DNA of 64,000 nt. Origin: Struthidea cinerea (Eukaryota > Chordata > Aves > Passeriformes > Corcoracidae). Shown here one piece after another: positions 1 to 12,000 of the stretch; the first letter of the stretch is position 1; the number at the start of each line of letters is the position of its first letter. The notes beneath the pieces were generated by a model, which was not told the DNA's origin, did not search any database, and worked only from the letters and a program-made list of their open reading frames with translations. The position numbers and the translations under genes are program-made. The stretch covers positions 1,260,342 through 1,324,341 of the forward strand of contig VZTI01001727.1 in the NCBI GenBank assembly GCA_013397865.1. The letters run 5' to 3'.

Positions 1-68
1 GCTCAGAACGTCTGAGAACTGGACACTCAGGATTTTCTTTGAGGCAAGCACAATCCACTTTGTATTTA
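1..68 (-). CDS. KMT2E: KMT2E coding exon 12 (post-SET start), truncated by window edge
   Basis: The acceptor is TACTTGCAG|TAAATAC. It completes Cys446 and encodes residues 447-468: KYKVDCACLKENPECPVL and a few more. C446, C452, C454 and C461 form the cysteine cluster after the SET domain. The exon runs off the left edge of the window. Confidence 0.93.
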
Positions 69-3000
69 CTGCAAGTAATTAAATGCAAGAAGGCATATTT
101 GATTAGGTTGTACAGCAATGACACCCTCCAATACTAAATCACTGGTATTTCACATTTAACATCTGCTATAATGCAAACCAATAAAACGCAGGTGACTCAA
201 GTTTTCACCATAATATGCAACTACCGTAATTCAAAAACCTTACCTATTGGTTAAAAGAAGTTTTGGCTTCTTTAGCTTTGCTACACAGAATTCTTTTATA
301 CTCAAGGTTAGTATTTTGCTTGAAAGACAAGACATCTAAAATCTGAGTATAATCCTAGGTGGAAATTTAACCCACACAAAAAGAACAGATGCATGAAAGT
401 CAGAGAGTTCATTCTATATGCAAAGATGGCAGACAATTTACAGCACGAGCACACCAAACTCAGAGTCACTTTGCACAATTTTAAGCTCCACTTGGATACA
501 CAGGAAACATTACTCGAACACGTTCAACTGAAACACGCTCTCAGCTACAGGTACTAAGCACAACTACTACGTATTTTTACAAGGAGTATGTCTACGACTT
601 TTAACAGTGCAGGGTATCTCGAGATTGTCTGAATCCATGCTGATTACCACACGTACTCTGTGGTCATACATAGTTCAGGGCAAGTAGCAAAACCATGTCA
701 GCGCAGCACTGCACCCAAGCTGGCTTAAGAGCAGGCCACAGAAATGCAGTAATAAAAATACATAGCTCTACCCCCACACACACTGTTCATTGTAAATACA
801 GCGCCTAAGGAGCCTTGTGTTATTAAGGCATGCAAGAAAGTAAATGATAGAAAACCAAAGCCATTCTGAATTGCAAAGTAACTTAATGAGCATTTGATGT
901 ATTTTAGAACAGCATTCTCAAACACTTACCAATTTCCATAATCAAAATCAAATGCTATGGTAATCTCTGCTCCCTTTGGAATGTTATGGATGGAGTAAAT
1001 ATAAAGATGAATTGTTCCATCTTCAATTACATGCCTCACCTATAGTCAAGAGAACGTTATTATATTATCATGAATTACTTTCAAGTAGTTGTATAAAAAT
1101 TGTAGGGATTGCTCAAATTATCAGGAATCTCAAGGAAAAGGAGATTTTTAAGTAAATAAAACCTAGTTTAACTTTCTAAATGTGCTCACCTCTGCATTTG
1201 GCGTACACGAACGCCTGATGAATCGAGCTTCATTTCCAAAAGTCCTTGCATCAACACACATTTCTAGCCCATGGAATTTGGAGTAGAACAAAACAAATGG
1301 GTATGGCCTGAAAAACACACAAGAAAACCAGGAATTTCGTAATTTTTATTATGCTAAATAGTGCTTGTTCTTATTAGTCAGCTTTGTAACACGATGCTTG
1401 GCACACTATACCAAATTTGGAGGTTAATCTAAGAATGACACGTTTAAGCTTCATGATTTTAACTGGTACATTCCCCAAACGTATTCTCAGAATACCTCAA
1501 AATGGAGGTACAGCCCTGTATCATCTGCATAGGATCTAGAGGGAGAACACTAACAGATTAAGCACAAGACATGGAAAATACAAAGTTTTTCAAATTTAAA
1601 CTTTTCTTATGACAGGCCCCAAAAATGAAACTCAGGTGTTTATATGCCATGTAGAATCATTTAAGAAAAAGTAAGACCCCTACATCTGCCTAACAACTTC
1701 AGCATCACCAGCACCAACCCTCCTGAAGGAAAGGGGCCTCCAAAATACTTTGTGAAGTCATGCTTTAAGTGCTGCTATTCCAAGTACCAAGGAACCCTTC
1801 CATCTTTACTGAGCAAAAGCTGTGTGTTTTATCTCCTCCAACAGGCCTTTTTCAAATTCCCAAGTAGGTGTGCTCATGCAGTTAGTGGCAGCCTTGAAAA
1901 CAATCCACAGGAAGAAGGAAGCAGTCACACACAGCACAGTAAATTAACCAACTAGAGAACTCTAGCAGTTAAATGGCCCCAAGCTGACCTGTGTTAAATT
2001 TCATTCTCAGCCTGATGGACTTAAAATCCATTTCTCTCACAAAAGATACAGCCTTTATCATTAACAAATGAATTATTTTAGGATGGTAGAACCTGTCTAT
2101 TTCCTGGTTTAAGGTGTACAACTACCCAACTGAGCATGTAGGAATCCTGTAATCAGGGAAGAACAAAAAAGAGAAAACTAGCTCCTGAACAACAGGATAT
2201 CCAGAAGAGAAAGGGGCAGAAAAGATTCCAGTTGTAATCACTTTTAATCAGACAAAGTAAAATACAAGACACTGCTGGTAACTAAGACCCACTTGTACTT
2301 GAAGCAACAGTTTGGCAAACAGCATTTTAACAATTACTTTACTAAAACATTAGGAATGAACAAACCTTTTAAAGAAATATCCATTAGCTTCAAATTGTTC
2401 TCTCAGCATGAACTTTCCTCTGTATTCAATAATAAGTGCATCAGGAGGCAAGTCTTTGGCAGCCTTTAAAATCTTCTTGTTTTTTTGCACATAACTCTGT
2501 GAAGACATAGATTCATTTATGAATTTTCACTTTCTACCATTTTTCCATTATTATTAACAGCAGATTATACTTTCACAACTGAACAATTTTATATGAACTA
2601 AAAAGCCCCTCCTTTTTGTATTTAAACCTCCAGACTGAACTGACCAAGCTGTCCGGCTGCTCCCCTACCAATGCTGCTACTAATCAATTTAAACACAAGG
2701 AATGCTTCAGCCCTAGTTCTCCAGGACATGGCTGAAAACCAACATATTCATGTTCTCACAATTCAAGTACTATAGCCTTTACTGCACTTAACTCTCACCA
2801 TGACTAGGATGAATTGCTGCACTGTTTTGCACAACACTTTCAAAAGGCTTCAATTCCTTCGAACAAAACAAAACATGCAGACATAAAATGACATTCACAA
2901 ACCATTCAAGGAAAAACAGAACAGGGAAATAACATAATAATTTAAAAAAAAGAATCCTGAGAGAGTTTCCAAATTCATTTTCATATCTTTAGATGGAAGG

Positions 3001-6000
3001 ATGGCTTTAATTAAAAACCAATACATACCCTGGCAATTAGTGAACTCACACCTCTCATAACTGTCATCACCAATCAAAAAGGAAGTAGCCTCTATGTAGG
3101 CAAAAGGCTCTGTAAGTAGGGATATTCCTCTAAGGAGGGTGTCCCATATGCCATGATGGTCTTTGAGAAAAAGAAGCAAAGATGCTTCCATTAATCTGCT
3201 ACAGTAACTACTCCTCAAGATTTCTGCTACAAAATGCTAAGTCTTTTACATGGCTCTGATTTTAAGCCTGTAAGTAACTGATAAGTTCCTGATAAGTAAG
3301 GCGAGAAAAAGACATTGTACTATTTCTTCATGAACTAGAAATTACCAGGATCACGAGCTTTAAAAAAAAATCAGTATCAGAAACACCACCCATGAACATC
3401 CAGAACACTTACCACACCCTAAGAAAAATATAGACAATAAACATCTTGGTACACATAGTAGGGGGGAAAAAAAAAATTCAGCTTCCATGATTCTTTCTAC
3501 TCTAACCATTCCAGATATCCCTCACCGAGAAGCAGCAGCTAAGTTGACTAAAGCTGACTGTGTGCCAAAAGACAGTCTAAGGACAATCCAATGTTCAGCG
3601 TGAGACTAACACCTTAGCTACCTTTTAGGATAAATGATAACAGGGGTGGTTCAGAATGTATAAAAATCAGTTACAAATACTGAAAATAATGTTAAAATTC
3701 TGATGCTTAGATCTGGCGAGACAAGGAACAGAAAGTGAATGTGAAATCTTTTTTTTTTTTCTTTTTTTTTCCCCTTCTTGTGTTTATTTTTGTTTGTTTC
3801 GGGTTTTTTTTGTTTGGTTTGGGGTTTTTTGGTTGGTTGGGGTTTTTTTAAGGCATCTAATATCATGGCAGAAACACTGCATGCAGTAACACAACACGGC
3901 ACAGCTCATTACCTCTACTGGAGGTTTGAAAATCAGATTGCTGGTGCTGACGTCTTTTTTGTCATTTCCATTGCCTAATCTGAGAGCTATTTTTTGTGCC
4001 TCCCTCTGGACACCTTCACTGTATTGGTTATTATTTGCTTCTTCATAACGATCCATCCATGCCTTGATTTTAGTTTCCCATCCAAAGTTCGAACTGTCAG
4101 TAGGATCAATCTCTGGAGCTGAGCCCTACAAATTAAAGTAAATGACCAGATATTAGAAGGTAAGATATTAAAATAAAAAAAAAAAAAGTCTACAACAAGA
4201 CACAAAAGGATGGGCAAAGATATGCCACTGATTTAAGTTTTGGGTTTTTTTTAGCAAGTCTGGTATAAAACTTCGCATTACTTAAAAACATTGAGTTAAA
4301 TTCAGTCACATTACATTTGTCCTTTCAAGAATTTTATTATTTACTAAATATCATCAAAGTTCAGGAATACTTTCCCTCCTCAAAAGCGATTCCTGCTCTT
4401 AGTGGGATGAGAATGGAGAGTGACATTGTTTCCTCCCACAACTGCACTGCATCACAAATCTAAGTGCAGGAGTTGGAGGGTCAGATCTCCCTGCCCACTC
4501 AACTTTTGTGAACATATGCAAATATAGAGAACTCCAGCTTTTATCCTGTAATACACAGACTTGATTTTCCCCTTTCAACTTCAAAGATCATGCCGTATCT
4601 TTTCTTCCGCTGCATAACTTACTAAACTTTAGTAATCGCACAACTGCTACATTAAGGTTGTGACTCTAATGTTACAGGCTTCACACGTAAATTTTTTCTC
4701 TCCTTATCTGCTCCTCACTATACAATTTTCTTCTGCAGTGCTTCAGATCCTTTCACTTTTAAAGAAAGTGCCATTGTACCTCCAGACCTCACAAGCAGCA
4801 GCCAGGCTGCAGCCAACCAAAGCTCCTTACGGACAGCAGCAGCCAGCCAACGCTCCCTTTTCTATCCACCTGAGCAGAGACACTATTAAACATTAATAAA
4901 ACACAAGTAGTTCAGCAATTCAAATCACCTGTTTACATTTCTTTTGTGCATGAAGAAAACCATACAGACAAACAGCATTTAAAAGGTGTGATGCTAAGAC
5001 AACCATGAAAAAACAATGGAACCCTACAAGCACCATATTAAAAAAACCCCACAAAATTAGAGATTTTTTTTTCCCCAATTCCATCTTCACTGTTCACCAG
5101 GCACATCTTACAAATTTGAAGCATAAATTGCATCCCACTTGTTTTTATATATACCAAGCATGAATGAACTATGGAAACACCTTGCTCTCACACCATGGAC
5201 ATTTTTATCTCACAGAAAATTTAAAGACTGCTGTAACACTTAAATCTTACAAAGCAGACATCCCAGTATGATTCCCTCAGACTATGCCAGTACCAGCGAG
5301 TAAAATCCCACCAGACATACAGGAGTCCCACCAGATATAGATGGAGGTTTTGACAAGAGCAGAACCACTAACTTAGCTTTCAAATGCAATACAGCCACTT
5401 CATTATTTCGCTGCTTAAGAGTTACGAAAAGCTGGAGCCACTAAGTTCGAATGAGGTGTTCACTCAATTTCACTCCCTTGCACAGCACACGAGCCCCAAT
5501 TCATTCACTGGCTCTTGAAAACCACCTATTCTTGAAATACAAATTTGCACTAATTATTTCAGTTAATTTTGCAGGACAAAGATGTAGTGCTCATACCTTA
5601 ATTTAAAATCACTGTGATGCATGTGTAATGTATTAGTTACTACAAAGAGAATATTGTAGTGCTTAGTGTATAGCCCAAATTACACTCTTGATGCTTACTA
5701 TTTAAGTAATGTACAGTTAAGGTTTGAAACAGAACCCAAACAAAATCACATTACCTTTACTCTTGAAGATTTCCTGGATCCTTCTCGAAATGCCTGGAAT
5801 AAAATTAGATATTTATATTCACTGGAGGAAATAAAAAATCTCTAAAGGAATTAACTTTTCAATTAAACATGCAAGATGAAAACAACAGAACGAGCTATGC
5901 TGAAATCTCAAGAAGGTAAGAGGTTACGTCTCACAAAATATATTTTAAAAACCCATTCAGCATTCCAACCTAAGTGCACAGTAGTCAGGTACCTCTACCA

Positions 6001-9000
6001 TTCTCCCTCGTTAAAACTTGATTCTTTAGATTTCAGAATCTGAGCCAAAATATCAGAGGTAACAGAAGAACACACGACAATAGATTTGTATTGAGAATTG
6101 TTCCATTAAAAGGAAACATTTGACTAAAGATTTCCAAAAAGACATCAATAACTTATTCTGACTTTCAAGTTTTAAAGGACAAAATTCTCATCCAAGCCAA
6201 TGAGATTAACTATGAAAACCACTTGTTTAGGAAGTTCCATGTACTTCTTCACAAATGTATTGTCTTCACATGCATTATACTGTTTATACACCTGTAGCTA
6301 AACATTACAGTGTCAGCATTTTTAAAATCTAATTAGTTTAGCAGCTAACTTTCTGACAGCACACTTTCACATAACTTCAACTCAAATAAATGGACCTGGA
6401 GTCACATCAGGACAACTGACAGCAAATCAAAACCACCACAAATGAAGACTATCAAGGAATTCTTCTTTGAGTATCCCAAAGCTTGGTCTGCCCCACCTCT
6501 AAGTATTTCAAATGGTCATGGTAAATGCAATTCCGGCGGTGAGACTCTGCCTCAATTATAAAACTGAACATTCCCAGCCAGGATATATTAACTTGAAATA
6601 AGGAGGGGTCATGGGGGTCAGGCACTCAAGAAGACTATCATTTACTGCAGAGTAATACATTTCAAGCTAAAACTAGGCAGTAAAACAGCTTGATTTTTAC
6701 ATCATTGTCTCTTGGTAAGAAATGCCACATAGCTATAATTTCTAACACAGAGTAATAAGAGAAATTACAGTCACTTACTTTTTTACATTTTGCTATGTTC
6801 TGTTCTTTCTCTCCACTTTTTTTCCTCTTCTTATCATTGACTTTTGTAACTCTTGTAGGAGTTAAAGTAATTGTCGTTGGTGTATGTTGATAAGCAGTAT
6901 ACAGTTCCACAGGAACCTCATCACCACTCTCTGTCGCACTGGTATCCCCATCTTTAAAACAAAAAATATTCTGTAAATTATCAAGTACCACAGAAAGAAC
7001 ATTCACTAGTTACTCTACATCTGCTTTCAAAACACAAAAATTCGTACTGACAAACGCTCCAAGCACTCATATGCAAAATTCACCAACAGTTGCAACAGCA
7101 TGAAAATGACGCACCAATGAGAAACTGATAATTAAGAGAGGTTTGTAATGCGCGGTAAGGAAAAGGTACCAGATTAAATTCCATTCCTTGAATAGAATTA
7201 TTGACCATATTCCATTTTAAGCAAAATTAGAATCAGAACAAAAAAGGTAAAAAAACCCCAAACCAAACCATTAACTTATTCACTTATATATAGCTTTTAC
7301 TTGTAATAGGGCATTTGGATTCTCTCAGATGACTGCATTCTAGAAGGATTAAAATTAATGACTGACCAGTATTTCTTGTGAACCTCTATTAATTCATCAC
7401 ATGTAAGTCATAATCAACTATTTCAGCCGTAGTTTGCACTGTCAAATGCCTTTTTCAGGGTTAATATGTCAATTTAGCCAAAAGCCTTTTGTACTCAAAA
7501 TCTAACAGTAACATTCTGCTACTTAGAGAAAAGAGACCATCAGACACAAACTGACAGATATTTTTCTTTGTGCTGTGCTCTCACAGACCTAAAGGCCAAA
7601 GCCTGAAATTTAGCACACATCAGCATTTATGTCAGACAAACACATATCCTGACCTGAAACAGGATTACCCTAGTTCTGTCAAGATGAAAGGATGTGAAGG
7701 ATGGGGAGGATTGGAAGAGAGATGATGCACACAGATAAGAGACTGCTGTTTGCGTGTGCTCAGTACAGACTTCTCAGATTTTAGCAGCTTTTCCAAACAT
7801 TCTGCATTCAGTAAACACACTTCACACTAAGCAAAACTTTTCCTCATAAGGCACAGAAGCAGGCTTTCCAAATACTTAATACGAGAGCAGAGAACACATT
7901 CCTTCTGATCTCAGAAAGCTGTTGCTTTAAATCAGTGCACTCAGCAGTCCTAATTCTCAAAACCTTCTTTACTAAATAAAGAACTCCAGCTACTGGTCAC
8001 TCTGGATTTCTTCTGCTCACAACATTCCTTAACAGGATTCTTCTGTGCATAGCGAACAATCCCATTTTACCATCTTGGTCATTCTTTTGAAAACTTTATC
8101 AGGCACATAATTATACTTCATAAATTAGGAACCGATGATGTTTTCTCAATTTGTTTACATCTCTGCTGAGGATATTTTCTAAATGAGCATAAAAAGCACA
8201 CAGGAAGAAGAAATGTCTAATCAAAGAAGAAGTAGCAGAATAACCAACGCCTGAGAAATAGAAACCCCAGGCCCTCTTGAAACTGTCAGCATCTGTAGTA
8301 CAAACAGTAGTGCCTACAGAATCATGACATCACAGCCACACACCTCTCCCCCTTGCCCCAAACCCCACAAAACAGTCTTCTTTAGGGAAGCAACATTTCA
8401 ATATTGTTGTCTACAGTGTGCTCTAACTTACTGTAAAGAGTAATTACCTCAAATGAACATATAATTACACAGTGTTGTTTTGAGACACTCCTTCCTAACC
8501 TACAAAACCTGCTTTCACTTTGAAGAGCCTTGGTAAAGCACACTAAGGGGAGATCTTGTATTTTCATGTCAGAAGCAAGATACAAATTCTCCAAATTTCA
8601 CAAGTTATGGGCCCAGATTCATTTACCCAGAAGCAGCAAGTGATCCTGACAGCATCAATTTCAAGACAAAACAGCTTAAAGCAACATCCTTGTGTAAGTT
8701 GTACATCTAGATATTGTATCTTAAAAAAAACCCCAAACAAAAAAAACCCCAAAAACAAACCCACCAACCAAACCCAAAACATCCAGTATAAAACTGAGTA
8801 CAGGCTTAACAAAGGTGCTCGCTTCACTGAACCATAGTAGGTAATCCAGTGCACAGTAAGCTGCACCAGAACTGGACTTTTATACCAGAAACACAAAATC
8901 AACAACATCTCATACAACAGAGACAGGCCCCAGAACAATGGGCTGAAAATGTTACAGGAAAAAAAGGTGATGCGGTTACACATAAAAGTTTAACACACAC

Positions 9001-12000
9001 AATTTTCTATCATGTGAAATGTTCATTTAAAAGCTCTTTTCTTGAAACAAACCAACTGATCTACTACTTTCTCCCCACTGCTTACCTTTGGATGAAACAC
9101 ATCTAAGCCAGCAACTCTTTAGAAATCTTTACAATAAAAACACTATACTGCAAAGAATTCTCATATCTAAGTGAAAAGCCCTATATATATATATTCAAAG
9201 AGCATCCAAAATATGCAGTCTTACCTTTTATCAAATACATGTAAATTAGTAATAATTAAGTTAAAAGTAACATACTGCTTCTGTTGAATATCTAAAACAT
9301 TGAAAAGTTCCATTCAAATTGACGCCACTTTTGCTTTTCCTACTTGAAATCATCTATGAAAATTGTCCATTTTACTAATGTCTCACACAGTTTATACCCA
9401 AAATCACTAAGTTCAACTGAACTGTACAGCAGTCAATGTAATGAAAGTCAATGTAGGCTGGCATTCAGCCAGACTAAATGGAAATTAAGAGGTGTAAGCA
9501 CTGACATTCAAGTTATGTATTAATAAATCACAGTAATCAATACTGCACTTTGACCACATTTTATATTAAAGAGGACCTGAATTTGCCTTTCTTTTTAACT
9601 CTGTTTTGATACTTTTGCTTTACCATTTAGTATTTCCTTTCCTATCGAATGCATATAACAGATTTACAACACTGATCATCAGGACTGAGGAGGGTTAACA
9701 CTAACTTCAAAGGTAAGATCTCGTCAGCTCCTCCTAAGATTTTTAATTTCTTTTCCCTTAAGTTTACAGTAAATGATCAGATAGTGTGCCCACAAATCCC
9801 AAGAGATTATTTAAATAGCTCAGATCATCAACTTCCCCTATTCTGTATGAAAATTCAAGTTCAACCTCACAGTATTGTCAGACCACTCGGTGAATTCATT
9901 AACTCCAAATGAGTTATAAATGTACTTGTTCTACTATTTTAATAGAATCAGCAAAAATATTTTTAAGTTCTAAAAAGTTTTACAATTTAAATTTGGTTGA
10001 CCAAGTAGGTCAACCAAAACTTCATAAAATAAGCTTAGTTTTGTTAAAATGGAAACAGACAAAACAAAAAGTTATTGTGTTTTTATAAGTAGGTCATGAA
10101 TGCCTTTAAGGGACTTTAGGCAACTTAGTACCTGACAACACCAAGTGTCAATGGCACCAAGAAGCACAGCTGTGCCACATACCCCCCAAATTTTCTGAAG
10201 CCATAAGAAATGGGCAGCAGGACCGTATCTACACGGTGTTTTTAAAGGAAATCTTAAAACACACACACACACTCCACTGCTTCAGAGACGTGATCTGAAA
10301 GTAAAACATGTTACATTTAGGAGGATGACCTCCTCTCAAATTATTACTTTTGTAACAAGAGCTTGAAAGTACCAGCTGTCAACCAAGAATTCTACAATAC
10401 ACTTTGGTAATGGCCAGAGAGAACTCCTGACAAGTTAGGCCAGGTGAGTTTTGAAATCCCATGAACAGGTACAGGAACTACTTGCATAAAATACATAGAC
10501 TAAAACGGGTACTTGCACTACACGCCACCTGGTTATCAAAGGCAAAAAACCCTCAAAGCATAACCTACATCATATTAACTCGGTTTAGCAACTTTTCCCA
10601 TTGTCCAAACAAACCCAGAGCCACAACAAGACACCCAAGCTACATCCAACAAACCAGGATTTCCTCCCAAAACTTTGTTCCAGAAAGAAAGAAGACTTAT
10701 AAACTCTCTTCCACACCAAAAGAAAAAACTTGAAGCTTTTCCATCTTATTTTCAGCACCTTACTCAAAGGAGTTATAGTTATTAGAAAAGCAACATTGCT
10801 TATTATGAAACTTGAACATTGTTCAACAGATCGAACTATTCCGCACTGCTATAAAAAAAAGGCAGTGCAGAAAACCATTAATAAAAACATGTGCAACTAC
10901 AACAACTCTGATACGATGTTATCTTGGTAACAATACAGTCAAGTAAAAGGCATTGATTTACTGAACGTAATATGCTGAAGGCTCTCAAAACTGCAGGAAC
11001 CATGCGTGCACTCTTAAGTCTATATACGTAATTTATACTTATTTTATGACCTTTACTAAGGAAAGAGCTTTAAATTTTACTCACCTGACATATTTTCCCT
11101 TTTCCTTCGTTGCAACAGCACTGCTCTTTCTTTATCTAAGCTCCTGAAATTCAAAAATAAATCAGTGCGTGTAAGTATTAAAACAGACCTCTAGCATTTC
11201 CCATTGACTATTACAGAATAAACAGTAAACCACCTGAATGTTCAGATACTTAGAAAAAAATCAGTGGTGCACTGTTCCATTCCATTTTAGAGTTCAGAAT
11301 CAACAAAACTACTTACCTGGGTTGGCAACGTTCACACAGATATATGTCAGGAATATGCTGTCTGTCAATCCCCATGCAGTCAATATGCTGCCAGACACTA
11401 TGGAAACACCAAAACAAAACCCCAAATTCAAAGTACAGTTTTTAACACTCTGTGCACAATACACAGAGAAAGTAAGCTGCTCTTTTTTTCTCACTGTCAC
11501 CTTTACTCAGATTCAATACTGCCTAGAACTACATCTCAATCACTGTCTTTGCCACCACTCTGCTAGCTGACTCATTTTCTCTCTTGCAAATTTTTCTCTA
11601 GCATCAGCAATAAAACGGTAAATTATCACAATAGAGAACAAGATAGAGACAAATACCCTCAGCAACAAGACTTACGCTTTACATAGCAACAAGTGGTTTG
11701 GTTTTAAACAAAAGGATTCAATTCCCTTTTAGAAACAGATACATACAATATTTTTATATAGACAAATATACACTAAGATATGGTTTGATTTCCTTATATA
11801 TTTTAAGAGAAAAATACATACACATTTTTATACACTCTGTTATAAACTGGTAGTACTGCTGTGCAGCATAGAAAGAGCTTTAACTGATTCCCAGAGCCAG
11901 GGAAAAGACTGCTTGCTAGACTGAAGGCTAACCTAAAACAGTAGTTTACACTCATCCCTACATGCTAGAAGGATGAGGGACACAAAAATAGTTATCTTCC

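Larger units (their letters stand above)
1308..5754 (-). other. KMT2E introns between coding exons 7, 8, 9 and 10
   Basis: Introns occupy 1308-2365, 2497-3912 and 4126-5754, interrupted by exons at 2366-2496 and 3913-4125. They are AT-rich, and apart from the T/G tract at 3749-3851 nothing was recognised. The short open frames inside them look like chance. Confidence 0.9.
6952..11084 (-). other. KMT2E intron between coding exons 5 and 6
   Basis: 4.1 kb of AT-rich intron with an A/C-rich tract at 8721-8782 and a short AC repeat near 10260. A short frame of about 139 codons at 8564-8983 crosses the A/C tract and looks like a low-complexity artefact. Confidence 0.9.

Noticed and set aside
3651..4217. 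Overlapping short frames around the T/G tract
   Set aside because: One contains coding exon 8 of KMT2E read through its splice sites. The others are lysine- or phenylalanine-rich translations of low-complexity sequence.
8564..8983. 139-codon minus-strand hydrophobic frame
   Set aside because: It passes through the A/C-rich low-complexity tract, which yields Phe/Gly/Leu-rich translation. It sits inside a KMT2E intron without splice support.
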